A stretch of 9,699 bases of DNA from Akkermansia sp. (GCA_017555465.1 JAFZGH010000026.1:1-9699); one strand, 5' to 3'. Numbered from the stretch's first letter, positions 1 to 8,265 are shown. The notes: generated by a model from the letters alone, not told the origin. Made by a program: numbers and translations.

Positions 1-212
1 ACCAATCCCTCCGGCGGGACAGCGCCCGACCGGTTGCATACCCCGGCAAAACAACGCACACGCGGCTCGGCATCCTTCACCACCGCATGAAAAATGCCCA
101 GCCCCAGCACCGCTGCAAACAAACTCACAGCAGACAAACTCCCCAGATAATTCCAGAGAGTCTCAAAAATCCCCTTCAGCGAGCTACCCGCCTTCCTTAC
201 AATCCTACGCAT
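1..212 (-). CDS. Membrane-anchored protein of unknown function, 5' part only
   Basis: An open frame starts at an ATG whose A is base 212 and stays open for 70 codons to the left edge of the window, so only the N-terminus is visible. An in-frame TAG lies four codons upstream of this ATG, which makes it the first possible ATG. The product begins with a basic stretch (MRRIVRKAGSSLK). A hydrophobic segment follows at about residues 26-45 (LSAVSLFAAVLGLGIFHAVV), and then a polar part with two cysteines (about C53 and C58). This fits an N-terminal signal anchor with the bulk of the protein outside the cytoplasm. No SD sequence precedes it. It follows the 91-aa membrane protein gene on the same strand after 98 bases and could be cotranscribed with it. 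I do not recognise the family. It is a real gene with moderate confidence, because only a fragment can be judged. Confidence 0.5.
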   Translation of the reverse strand, partial: MRRIVRKAGSSLKGIFETLWNYLGSLSAVSLFAAVLGLGIFHAVVKDAEPRVRCFAGVCNRSGAVPPEGL

Positions 213-310
213 GCAGGGCAGATACTAACGCCCCCGCCTGCCATTCGATACAATTTAGATAATCCCTCTGCGCCACCCCGGCACAGCAAACTCAATACAT
301 TCTGTCCCCC

Positions 311-586
311 TTAACGCGGGCTATGCAGACGCCGGTACGCCGTGCGCATGCACAGCACACTCACCAGCAGCATGAACGCCGTGCCCAGCAACGCAGGCAC
401 CCAGTTCACCTGGTCACCAGCCTGCCAGAGCCTCACCCACGAAGCCAGCGGCAGAGCCGCCACCACTACAGCCACCACACACCACGCAGCCGACACGGCC
501 ATGCGGCGCGCAACGCGCTGCTGCGGACGCGAATGCCGGCGCAGCGTCATCTCCTCATTTTTGCCCTTACGATATTTACCACCCAT
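311..586 (-). CDS. Small two-pass membrane protein of unknown function (91 aa)
   Basis: The product is 91 residues. It has a strongly basic N-terminal third (about residues 4-28, rich in Arg, Lys and Gln). Two hydrophobic segments follow at about 31-50 (starting VSAAWCVVAVVVAALP) and 62-80 (WVPALLGTAFMLLVSVLCM), with a short loop between them and a basic C-terminus (RTAYRRLHSPR). By the positive-inside rule both ends should be cytoplasmic, giving a hairpin in the inner membrane. A promoter-like element lies just upstream (598-625). A second ATG at codon 13 is directly preceded by GAGGAG, too close to act as a normal ribosome binding site, so I keep the first ATG. The gene is followed on the same strand by the partial membrane-protein gene at 1-212. 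The family is not recognised and no function is claimed. Confidence 0.55.
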   Translation of the reverse strand: MGGKYRKGKNEEMTLRRHSRPQQRVARRMAVSAAWCVVAVVVAALPLASWVRLWQAGDQVNWVPALLGTAFMLLVSVLCMRTAYRRLHSPR

Positions 587-597
587 AATATTTCACA

Positions 598-625
598 ACT
601 CTACCACAATCATTGACTTTGGCAA
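598..625 (-). promoter_or_regulatory. Predicted sigma70-type promoter of the 91-aa membrane protein gene
   Basis: Reading the minus strand, TTGCCA (625 to 620) is followed after 16 bases by TAGAGT (603 to 598), which carries an extended -10 TGG immediately upstream. The expected transcript start is near 591, leaving only about 5 bases before the ATG at 586. This is read by eye against the TTGACA/TATAAT consensus (5/6 and 4/6). Confidence 0.4.
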
Positions 626-667
626 GCTAATTCCGCTTATTTTTCAGCACAATGCGTGCATTTAGCC

Positions 668-695
668 TTGAAAATCGGGCAATTTACGCTAAAAT
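668..695 (+). promoter_or_regulatory. Predicted sigma70-type promoter of pgk
   Basis: TTGAAA (668-673) and TAAAAT (690-695), separated by 16 bases, each match the consensus at 5 of 6 positions. The expected start is near 702, giving an untranslated leader of about 60 bases with no SD before the pgk ATG. A second AT-rich block, TATATA at 753-758, ends exactly 6 bases before the ATG and could serve as an alternative -10 for a leaderless transcript, but it has no convincing -35. Confidence 0.5.
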
Positions 696-764
696 ACGCC
701 GCACGGGAACAATTGCACACCGCAATTTCCCCAGAAAACTTCAACCACATCATATATAGTAACT

Positions 765-1964
<1,200 letters not shown>

Positions 1965-1992
1965 AGCTTCTCCAGGAGCAATCCCTTCCCAA

Positions 1993-2026
1993 GCCCGGCA
2001 GACGCAAGTCTGCCGGGCGTTTTCCT
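1993..2026 (+). terminator. Rho-independent terminator of pgk
   Basis: An 11-bp perfect stem (GCCCGGCAGAC at 1993-2003 with its complement at 2008-2018) is closed by the stable GNRA-type loop GCAA. It is followed by G and then TTTTCCTTT. It starts 28 bases after the pgk stop, and the T-rich tail lies on the plus side only, so it acts on plus-strand transcription. Confidence 0.88.
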
Positions 2027-2033
2027 TTATCCG

Positions 2034-2050
2034 CTGCCGCAAAGCGGCAG
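2034..2050. repeat. Short inverted repeat between the pgk terminator and the glycosidase promoter
   Basis: The 7-base arms CTGCCGC (2034-2040) and GCGGCAG (2044-2050) flank AAA. It lacks a T tract and lies directly after the pgk terminator. It could be a second back-up hairpin for pgk or an upstream operator for the next gene; the sequence does not decide between these. Confidence 0.4.
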
Positions 2051-2070
2051 GTAGAATTTACTTCGTAATT

Positions 2071-2087
2071 CCCTTGCTCTGCAAGGG
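2071..2087. promoter_or_regulatory. Palindrome overlapping the glycosidase gene -35 element (operator candidate)
   Basis: The perfect 7-base arms CCCTTGC (2071-2077) and GCAAGGG (2081-2087) flank TCT. The predicted -35 (TTGCTC, 2074-2079) lies inside it, a usual position for a repressor operator. Because the expected transcript start is near 2109, this element should not be in the mRNA, which argues for a DNA-binding site rather than an RNA hairpin. Confidence 0.35.
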
Positions 2088-2102
2088 AAACTATGCTACC
2101 CT
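2074..2102 (+). promoter_or_regulatory. Predicted promoter of the GH36-like glycosidase gene
   Basis: TTGCTC (2074-2079) is separated by 17 bases from TACCCT (2097-2102), which has an extended -10 TGC at 2094-2096. The hexamers themselves are weak, so recognition would lean on the extended -10 or on an activator. The predicted leader is about 20 bases and has no SD. Confidence 0.35.
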
Positions 2103-2129
2103 CTCCCCGCGAACAAATTCGGCAATTTT

Positions 2130-4055
2130 ATGATTATTCAGAACGAATTCATCAGCATCAGCATCGAAACCGCAGGCCGCCGCCTGGCCAGCGTCGTGGT
2201 GCAGGACAAAATCAACGGCCGCTGCTACGACCTCGGCAAAAACATCTTCACCATCCAGCTCCAGGAAGCAAAGACGGACGAAGCCTGCTCCAAAAAAGAA
2301 TACACCGACACCTGCCTGCCTCTCAGTGCAGATGACCTCATGAGCGGTGAGCTGCGCGTAGAAAGCATCGCCGCAGATGCCACCGCCCGCCGCCTGGTGG
2401 ACCGCCGCGCCGGCACCCGCGCCACCCTTCCCTTCGCCGTCACCACAGATGGCTACCAGCTCACCTGGTGGGTAGAACTGCGCGAAGGTGCTCCCTACTT
2501 CCGCTGCGGGCTGCACATCAACCCCATGCAGTTTGCCATGCCCGCCCGCAAAATCACCCTTCTGAATGTAACGGCACCCGAGGCACGAGTGGAAGGCACG
2601 GTGAAAGGCGCCCCCATCGTGGCCGCAGGCAACCGCCTGTTTGCCGGCGTGGAAAGCCCGCTTTGCACCAGCGAAGTAACCGCCGGGGGCTTCATGTGCT
2701 CGCTGGAGCGCACCACCCACCTGCCCAACCGCACCGTGAGCACCATCTCCGCCGTCATGGGCTTCTGCCAGCCCGGGCAGCTGCGCCGCACCTTCCAGCT
2801 CGCCTACCTGAACGAGGAACGCGCCCGCGCCTACTTCCCCCTGCTCAACTACAACACCTGGTACGACATCGGCTACTTCTCCCGCTACAACGAGCAGGAC
2901 GTGCTCGATACCGTGCGCCTCTTCGGCGAGGAACTCGTGACCAAGCGCGGCGCAGTCATGGATTCCTTCCTCTTTGACGACGGCTGGGACGACACCGAAA
3001 CCCTCTGGCAGTTCCACGCCGGCATGCCCAACGAGTTCCGCGAAGCCCGCAAGCTGGCCGAAAGCTACGGCGCACAGCCGGGCGTGTGGTTCTCCCCCTG
3101 GGGCGGGTACGGCCAGCCCAAGCTCAACCGCATTGCCGCCGCGGGAAATACCTACGAGACCAACGAACGGGGCTTTGCCCTCTCCGGCCCCAGATACTAC
3201 GAACTCTTCCGCGACATGTGCCTGCACATGATACGGGAGAACGGCTGCAACCACTTCAAGCTCGACGGCTGCTCCGGCATGGCAGAACCCGCCCCCGGCT
3301 CCCGCTTCGGGTCTGATTTCGAAGCAGCCATCGCCCTCATCGACGAGCTCCGCGCCGAACGTCCGGATATCTACATCAACCTCACCACCGGCACCTGGGC
3401 CAGTCCCTTCTGGTTCGGCATTGCAGACAGCATCTGGCGCGGCAACTGGGACCACGACTTCTGCGGCGAAGGCACCGCCCGCCAGCAGTGGATCACCTTC
3501 CGCGATGCGATGATTTACGCACACAACGTCAAAATCTCCCCGCTCTGCCCCATCAACTCCCTCATGACCCACGGCGTCATCTACAACAAGGGCGCCCGCG
3601 GCCTCACCACCACCGAGGGCAACGACCTGGCAGATGAAATCTGGAGCGGCCTGGGCCTCGGCACCCAGATGCAGGAACTCTATATCACCCCCTCCATGCT
3701 CCAGCCGCACGAGTGGGACACCCTGGCCGCAGCCGCCAAATGGACCCGCGCCAACGCCGCCACCATGGTGGACTCCCACTGGGTGGGCGGTGACCCCGCC
3801 GCTCTGGAGGCCTACGGCTTTGCCTCCTGGAGCCCGGAGAAAGGCATCCTCGTGCTGCGCAACCCCGCCGCCCGCGAGCAGGAATTCTGCTTCGACCCCG
3901 CCGCCGTATTCGAGCTGCCCCTCGGCGCCCCCCTGCGCTACACCCTCAGCTCCCCCAAGGGCGACACCCTGCCAGCAGAAGCACAGGCCGGCAAGCCCAC
4001 CACCCTCAAGCTCGCCCCCTTCCAGGTTCTCGTCATCGAAGCCACTGCCTGCTAA
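2130..4055 (+). CDS. GH36-like (clan GH-D) glycosidase, alpha-galactosidase candidate
   Basis: The 641-residue product has the layout of clan GH-D hydrolases. A beta-rich N-terminal domain spans about 1-250, a (beta/alpha)8 catalytic barrel about 255-560, and a small beta domain closes the C-terminus (about 565-641). Visible motifs are NTWYDIGYF near the barrel start, FDDGWDD at 282-288 (the DDGW substrate-binding motif of GH27/GH36), HFKLDG with D379 as probable nucleophile, and ADSIWRGNWDHDF at 432-444. D433 is the likely acid/base; the 54-residue spacing to D379 resembles GH36. Enzymes of this clan mostly release terminal alpha-galactose from oligosaccharides or glycans. No signal peptide is present, so it should act in the cytoplasm on imported sugar. 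No transporter or other carbohydrate gene adjoins it. The start is the ATG at 2130, without SD. Clan membership is fairly safe; the exact substrate is inference, and alpha-N-acetylgalactosaminidase or another specificity is possible. Confidence 0.75.
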   Translation: MIIQNEFISISIETAGRRLASVVVQDKINGRCYDLGKNIFTIQLQEAKTDEACSKKEYTDTCLPLSADDLMSGELRVESIAADATARRLVDRRAGTRATLPFAVTTDGYQLTWWVELREGAPYFRCGLHINPMQFAMPARKITLLNVTAPEARVEGTVKGAPIVAAGNRLFAGVESPLCTSEVTAGGFMCSLERTTHLPNRTVSTISAVMGFCQPGQLRRTFQLAYLNEERARAYFPLLNYNTWYDIGYFSRYNEQDVLDTVRLFGEELVTKRGAVMDSFLFDDGWDDTETLWQFHAGMPNEFREARKLAESYGAQPGVWFSPWGGYGQPKLNRIAAAGNTYETNERGFALSGPRYYELFRDMCLHMIRENGCNHFKLDGCSGMAEPAPGSRFGSDFEAAIALIDELRAERPDIYINLTTGTWASPFWFGIADSIWRGNWDHDFCGEGTARQQWITFRDAMIYAHNVKISPLCPINSLMTHGVIYNKGARGLTTTEGNDLADEIWSGLGLGTQMQELYITPSMLQPHEWDTLAAAAKWTRANAATMVDSHWVGGDPAALEAYGFASWSPEKGILVLRNPAAREQEFCFDPAAVFELPLGAPLRYTLSSPKGDTLPAEAQAGKPTTLKLAPFQVLVIEATAC

Positions 4056-4094
4056 GGCGGTGGCTTCCATCCCGCCCCGCAGGGGCGGGATTTC
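4038..4094 (+). terminator. Tandem hairpins ending the glycosidase transcript
   Basis: The first hairpin has 12-bp arms (4038-4049 and 4056-4067, one G-T wobble) and encloses the stop codon TAA in its 6-base loop. The second (ATCCCGCCCC at 4069-4078 with its complement at 4082-4091) has a GCA loop and is followed by only TTC, so the T tract is poor. A third, 6-bp hairpin follows at 4100-4117. The second hairpin is the likeliest terminator. Read on the minus strand it has no T tract either, so it is not a convincing terminator for the convergent gene. Confidence 0.55.
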
Positions 4095-4155
4095 ATTGAG
4101 GGCGCTCCGCGGCGCCCGACCTTCATCCAGGGCACTACCTCATACCAGGCACTGT

Positions 4156-5028
4156 TTACACCTTGCCGCCAACCGGCACAAAACCTGCGTTTGCTTTCAC
4201 TTTACTCGCGTGCTCGCGCATCGCCTTGATTTCAGCCCTGAATGGAGCCAGAATCGGCTTCTGCCCGGCGCGGTGCATATTCAACTTCACCCCTGGCCAC
4301 CAGGTACGCCAAGCCTTACCGCGCTCATTTTCCTCGGCTCGCACCTGGGCAATTCCCTGCTCATTTCCCTGAGCATCCATAAACCTCGCGCCATTCCGAT
4401 ACTCCGGATAAGGCACACGCTCCCCGCTGATGGTGGAATACTTCGTTTTCCCGGTATAAGCATCCTGCCCACCATCCAGATAGAGCAGGCCCAGCACCTC
4501 TGCAAACAAGGCCTGACGCAGCACCGGGGGCATCTGCCGCAGAAAATAAATACCGCGCTGCACCTCCAGCTCCTGTAATTCCTCAGCAAACGGCCCGAAC
4601 GCAGCCTCATTCCCGGCCCGGTAAATATGCAGTTTGGCCTGCTTCCATACATCCTGTTTCAGAGCAGCATTGCCACGACGAGCCGCATAGAAGTCATACA
4701 ACTTACCATCACCGCCAATATACTTCGCACCTTGCTGTACATAGTTAAAGGGAACACGAACCTTTTCAACCACCTTTCCACGTTGCCTCACCTCCACCGT
4801 CTCGCTCCCCCTCTTGCTGCTGTACGCACTGCTGCCATTTTCCATGAACAACAGGCCGCGCATCTCAGCCAGCACCGCCTCACGCTGAGCCCGCGGCATC
4901 TTCCGCATGCAGCTGTTCACCTGCCGGGTATGCTCTTTCACATTAACCGGGGCAGACCCCGGCGCAACATTCACCATACCCGCCAGCAGGCACGTCGCCA
5001 GCACCATCTGAATGAATTTCCTCATCAT
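4156..5028 (-). CDS. Exported protein with an internal tandem duplication, unknown function (290 aa)
   Basis: The N-terminus (MMRKFIQMVLATCLLAGMV) is a typical Sec signal peptide, with a probable signal peptidase I site after GSA at residue 26. C13 lies in a poor lipobox, so a lipoprotein is unlikely. The mature part is two copies of one domain. Copy 1 (about 41-152) contains MRKMP, LAEMRGLLFM, AY, GAKY, LHIYRAG and GPFAEEL. Copy 2 (about 163-270) contains LRQMP, FAEVLGLLYL, AY, GARF, LNMHRAG and APFRAEI in the same order. The C-terminal tail is short and rich in Lys, Gly and Val. No enzyme motif is visible and I do not recognise the family. It lies 30 bases downstream of the STN-like exported protein gene on the same strand, so the two are probably cotranscribed and act outside the cytoplasm. 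An AGGAG lies 21 bases before the start, too far for a normal SD. The start is one of two adjacent ATGs; the first is used here. Confidence 0.8.
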   Translation of the reverse strand: MMRKFIQMVLATCLLAGMVNVAPGSAPVNVKEHTRQVNSCMRKMPRAQREAVLAEMRGLLFMENGSSAYSSKRGSETVEVRQRGKVVEKVRVPFNYVQQGAKYIGGDGKLYDFYAARRGNAALKQDVWKQAKLHIYRAGNEAAFGPFAEELQELEVQRGIYFLRQMPPVLRQALFAEVLGLLYLDGGQDAYTGKTKYSTISGERVPYPEYRNGARFMDAQGNEQGIAQVRAEENERGKAWRTWWPGVKLNMHRAGQKPILAPFRAEIKAMREHASKVKANAGFVPVGGKV

Positions 5029-5058
5029 AAAAACGCCAGCTAAGCAAATCTCCTTCCA

Positions 5059-6390
5059 TCACTTCTGCGGAACCGGAATAAGAATATTGTACAGGCGATC
5101 CAACTTGGCAAAAGCCTCCTGCGATGTTTCCACCTGCAGCTTCGTGGACTTCGGCTCATACTCAATACCGCCCAGCTCCGGCAGCTCAACACCATATTCT
5201 GCAAGTTGTTCCGTTATCAGTTCCTTCCACCTGTCAGCCTTGACAGGCTCAGCTTTATGCTGATTCTTCTTGCGCTCAAAGCTACCTTTCTTATCTACTT
5301 TCGCCGCGTTGCTTGCATTGCGTTTTAAGAGCTTGACCGTCTGATCACTCACCCAGTAATACCGGGTTTCAAGCTGTCGAGGAACTATCGTCACCTTGCG
5401 GCCTTTGACCCGGTAATAGCCACCACATGCATCGCACAATTTAACAAGGGCATCATACAGCGTAGAACCGGAGAAATCCAGTTCTCCAGAAATAGAAACA
5501 GATGAAGGATTCTGCAGTTCCGTCCCTATACGCAAGCCTTTTGCCTTACCGCCCAGTTTGGTGTGCAGTGCCAGATATTTCACCACGTGCCCCAGATTAC
5601 TTGAAGAATCGAAAACCACGGGAACAACAAATATTTCATTCATCTGCGCATCTGCCACAAAGCGAGGTTGCTTTGCCACCTCGTTCTTATAAAAAGGCCA
5701 GTCGTTTTTCCTGACCCATTCTGCATACATATGAGCAATGGAGGTCTTAGCTCTTGAGCACCCCTGCTTGGAACCGCTCAGGCGGATCTGGTTTTTCCCC
5801 TCCGAAACCAGTTTAACCCGGCCGGTCGGATACTTCTTTGCATGATGGGACTTGACCCTCAATTTATTCTCTTTCGAGGATGATTCATCAAAATAGGTGT
5901 AGCGCATCTCTCCCGGACAGATTACCACCTCTTCTGCTGTTTCTGAATCGAATGGGAAAACATGAACTGCCCCATCTTTTACGCAATAAGCGCAAGCCGC
6001 CTCCAAGCAGACAGCCTCCAGCATCTCCGCAGTGGTACCGCCTGAAATCTTGCAATCATGTTTGATTTTCTGATCCGCAAGAGGTTCGCTGAAATCATCC
6101 TTGCTCGGCGCGCGTTCAAACTTCAACGCCCTACCGGATTCGGCCCACTGTTTCTCCATATGGTCCAGCACCTTATTGAGCGGAGTTCCCTCGCTCAACT
6201 CCAGCGAAGCCATGCGCACGCGAAGCAGCGACTCCACCAGTTTCAACTGTTCATCTGCTGCAGAGTCCCCCTTTCTGAGCAACCGCTTTGCTGCGGTAGA
6301 AAAACCATCTGCATACAACGGGCCGAGACACATAACACCACCCGACAGCACAACCAACAGCTGCAATACATTTCGAACAAAACGCTTCAT
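5059..6390 (-). CDS. Exported protein with two STN/secretin-N-like modules and no secretin barrel (443 aa)
   Basis: Numbering is from the ATG at 6390. A TTG six codons upstream is open but overlaps the promoter, so ATG is preferred. Residues 1-27 form a Sec signal peptide (MKRFVRNVLQLLVVLSGG, cleavage after LYA). Module 1 (about 60-146) and module 2 (about 253-337) share the pattern 'beta strand, T-L-x-x-x-L helix, V-K-x-G-x-x-V-x-V/I-x-P'. This resembles the short secretin/TonB (STN) and secretin-N folds of outer-membrane secretins and FecA-type receptors. The final segment (about 388-437: YEPKSTKLQVETSQEAFAKL) resembles the secretin-N strand-helix pattern. No secretin barrel or TonB-dependent barrel follows, so the product should be a soluble or associated periplasmic protein. 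The mature part contains eight cysteines, including C128, C133 and C136 in module 1 and C319 and C322 in module 2. It is the first gene of a probable operon with 4156-5028. Domain naming is by eye and tentative. Confidence 0.75.
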   Translation of the reverse strand: MKRFVRNVLQLLVVLSGGVMCLGPLYADGFSTAAKRLLRKGDSAADEQLKLVESLLRVRMASLELSEGTPLNKVLDHMEKQWAESGRALKFERAPSKDDFSEPLADQKIKHDCKISGGTTAEMLEAVCLEAACAYCVKDGAVHVFPFDSETAEEVVICPGEMRYTYFDESSSKENKLRVKSHHAKKYPTGRVKLVSEGKNQIRLSGSKQGCSRAKTSIAHMYAEWVRKNDWPFYKNEVAKQPRFVADAQMNEIFVVPVVFDSSSNLGHVVKYLALHTKLGGKAKGLRIGTELQNPSSVSISGELDFSGSTLYDALVKLCDACGGYYRVKGRKVTIVPRQLETRYYWVSDQTVKLLKRNASNAAKVDKKGSFERKKNQHKAEPVKADRWKELITEQLAEYGVELPELGGIEYEPKSTKLQVETSQEAFAKLDRLYNILIPVPQK

Positions 6391-6398
6391 ACTTCTAT

Positions 6399-6427
6399 TG
6401 TATAGCAACTTTCCACTGCCGCGTCAA
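6399..6427 (-). promoter_or_regulatory. Predicted promoter of the exported-protein operon
   Basis: On the minus strand, TTGACG (6427 to 6422) is followed after 17 bases by TATACA (6404 to 6399), with an extended -10 TGC upstream. Shifted by two bases, TACAAT (6402 to 6397) ends exactly 6 bases before the ATG. Either way transcription should start at or within about two bases of the ATG at 6390, giving a leaderless mRNA. Confidence 0.55.
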
Positions 6428-6582
6428 GACTTCTTAACCACCAAGGTGAATGCAGGGCAATACGCCCATTCTACTTACCAACTCTACCAAACAGGGAAAC
6501 ACCAGAACCTGAACCACATCCCATCCACAAGCAAAGAGCCCGAACTTCACCTGTGCCAATGTCATACCCACACCACTACTCC

Positions 6583-8136
6583 CTATTCCCTCCCCTTCAG
6601 CCACTGGCAGAAGGCCTGCGCCCACTTCAGCGAAATACCGGGCAGCTCTGCCAGTTCCTCCGGTCTGCGGGAGCGGATGCCCGGCACCGTATGAAAACGC
6701 GCCAATAAAAGCTCCTTGCGGCGCGGCGTCATGCCCGGGTACGCATCCAGGCGGCTCTCCCGCACACGCTTGCGCACCAGCAACTCATTATAATTATTTG
6801 CAAAGCGGTGCGCCTCATCGCGCAAGCGCTGCAGCAGGCGCAGCGCCCCGCATTCGTGGCTGAGCACCAGCGGCTCTGCCTGCCCCGGCAGGTAAATCTC
6901 CTCATCGCGCTTCGCCAGGCCCACCACCGGCATCTGTTGCAAACCAATCTCCGCCAGCACCTGCACCGCAATCGCCAGCTGTCCCTTGCCGCCATCCACC
7001 ACCACCAGATCCGGCACCTTGATTGGCGCTTTTCCCGCCAGCGAGAGTTCCTTCAGCCAGGCATAGGTATCCACCCCGGCGGGCTTATCAAAAAGCGCGC
7101 TGCTCTCATTCACAATACGCGAATACCGGCGGCGCACCACCTCCAGCATAGAAGCAAAATCATTCTGCCCGTCCACCCCCTTGATACGATACCGCCGGTA
7201 CGCCGCATTATCCGGCCGCCCCTGCGTAAACCGCACCATGCTCGCCACAATATGATTGCTGGAAAGGTTTGAAATATCAAAACACTCCATCACTGCCGTC
7301 GGCTGCGGCATGCCCAGCGCATCCGCCAGCTCCGCAAGGTCGCGGTCGGGGTCCACTGTACCCGGCAGATCAGGCGAGCGGCGGGCAAAACGCCGCGCAG
7401 GCTCCAGCGTCTTGATGATATTCTCCCGCACATCGCGCAAGCGCGCCGCCTGCTCAAAATCCAGCGCATCGGCCGCTGCCATCATCTCCTGCGTCAGCGC
7501 ATCCAGATGCACCTGGCGCCCGCGCCCCTCCAGCAGCCCCAGTGCCGCCTCAAAATTCTCCCGGTACTCCGCCGGCGAAATCCGCCCCACGCATGGCGCA
7601 GAGCAATGGCGGATCTCATCATCGTGGCAATGCCGGTACTGCTCCTCCCCCGGATGGCGGCAGGTACACGTCCGCAAGCGGAAACGGTGATTCAGCCACT
7701 CCACCGTCTCCTTCAGCGCCGTAGCATGCACAAACGGCCCGATATAGCGCGCTCCGTCATCCTTGCGCAAGCGCACCAGCGAAAAGCGGGGAAATTCCTC
7801 CTGGCGGCTCGCCCGCAGCAGATAATACCGCTTATCATCCCGCAGCTGCACATTATAATGAGGGCGGTACTCCTTGATGAGCTTCTGCTCCAGAATCAGA
7901 GACTCCTGCTCATTCCGCACCTCATAATAATCGAAATCCACAATCGCCGCAATCAACGCACGCGTCTTGCCATTCTCCAGCGTCGCGCGCGACGGCGAAA
8001 AATAATTCGCCAGCCGCCGGTGCAAATCCTTCGCCTTCCCCACATAAATCACGCCACCGCCCTCCCCCTTCATGAGATACACCCCGGGGCAGTGCGGCGT
8101 CAACCTCCACTTCTCCTTGAGGTTCACCTTCGGCAT
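6583..8136 (-). CDS. uvrC: Excinuclease ABC subunit C
   Basis: UvrC is the nuclease of bacterial nucleotide excision repair; with UvrB it cuts on both sides of bulky DNA lesions. Numbering from the ATG at 8136 gives 517 residues, shorter than the usual roughly 600, but all domains are present. The GIY-YIG 3'-incision nuclease is at 14-95 (PGVYLMKG, VIYVGKAKDL, Y20, Y31, R40, and E83 in LILEQKLIK). The cysteine cluster is C157, C170, C178 and C182, with an extra C159. The UVR motif that contacts UvrB lies at about 209-243. The RNase H-like 5'-incision nuclease has ECFDISN (D287), VVVDGGKGQ (D381) and RDEAHRFA (D440, H443). A C-terminal helix-hairpin-helix pair spans about 466-513 (VPGIRSRR, LPGISLKWA). 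The frame is open for 30 codons upstream to a GTG at 8226, but that stretch is unlike UvrC and the family N-terminus starts at this ATG. A promoter-like element points to a leaderless mRNA from this ATG. No SD is present. The gene appears monocistronic. Confidence 0.96.
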   Translation of the reverse strand: MPKVNLKEKWRLTPHCPGVYLMKGEGGGVIYVGKAKDLHRRLANYFSPSRATLENGKTRALIAAIVDFDYYEVRNEQESLILEQKLIKEYRPHYNVQLRDDKRYYLLRASRQEEFPRFSLVRLRKDDGARYIGPFVHATALKETVEWLNHRFRLRTCTCRHPGEEQYRHCHDDEIRHCSAPCVGRISPAEYRENFEAALGLLEGRGRQVHLDALTQEMMAAADALDFEQAARLRDVRENIIKTLEPARRFARRSPDLPGTVDPDRDLAELADALGMPQPTAVMECFDISNLSSNHIVASMVRFTQGRPDNAAYRRYRIKGVDGQNDFASMLEVVRRRYSRIVNESSALFDKPAGVDTYAWLKELSLAGKAPIKVPDLVVVDGGKGQLAIAVQVLAEIGLQQMPVVGLAKRDEEIYLPGQAEPLVLSHECGALRLLQRLRDEAHRFANNYNELLVRKRVRESRLDAYPGMTPRRKELLLARFHTVPGIRSRRPEELAELPGISLKWAQAFCQWLKGRE

Positions 8137-8142
8137 AGCCAC

Positions 8143-8171
8143 ATCATACCAGAACGCCCCCGCGAAATCAA
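8143..8171 (-). promoter_or_regulatory. Predicted leaderless promoter of uvrC
   Basis: On the minus strand, TTGATT (8171 to 8166) is followed after exactly 17 bases by TATGAT (8148 to 8143), with an extended -10 TGG. The hexamer ends 6 bases before the ATG, so the expected +1 is the A of the start codon. It supports the ATG at 8136 as the true start. No LexA-like site was noticed. Confidence 0.55.
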
Positions 8172-8265
8172 TGCCGAACCCACAGCCGCGCCCCCGAGGC
8201 GCAACGCAAAAAAGCCGGATTCCCACCCCAGCACCCCCTATTCCTCCTGAATATACTTGTCACAC

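Noticed and set aside
87..616. Plus-strand frames of 75-107 codons at the left end
   Set aside because: They overlap the two minus-strand membrane-protein genes, have Pro/His/Gln-rich products, and lack hydrophobic or domain patterns.
2091..4070. Open frame of 659 codons antisense to the whole glycosidase gene
   Set aside because: This is the same codon-bias shadow. The product is a Gly/Ala/Val/Glu-rich string without domain pattern, while the plus-strand frame has clear catalytic motifs.
4069..4117. Bidirectional terminator serving the convergent minus-strand gene as well
   Set aside because: Read on the minus strand, neither hairpin is followed by a T tract.
6391..6408. TTG start six codons upstream of the STN-like gene
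   Set aside because: It lies on the -10 element (CTATACAAT). The ATG at 6390 starts a standard signal peptide.
6434..6625. 63-codon minus-strand frame between uvrC and the exported-protein operon
   Set aside because: It starts inside the uvrC 3' end in another frame, has no SD, and overlaps nothing promoter-like. Its hydrophobic patches are not convincing.
8137..8226. 30-residue N-terminal extension of UvrC from GTG 8226
   Set aside because: The stretch is Gly/Phe/Arg-rich, unlike UvrC N-termini, and overlaps the best promoter for the ATG at 8136. It is kept only as an alternative in the leader finding.
7507..8250. Open frame of 247 codons on the plus strand opposite uvrC
   Set aside because: The product is a biased His/Leu/Arg/Pro/Gln string antisense to the conserved GIY-YIG and cysteine regions of UvrC, with no promoter of its own.
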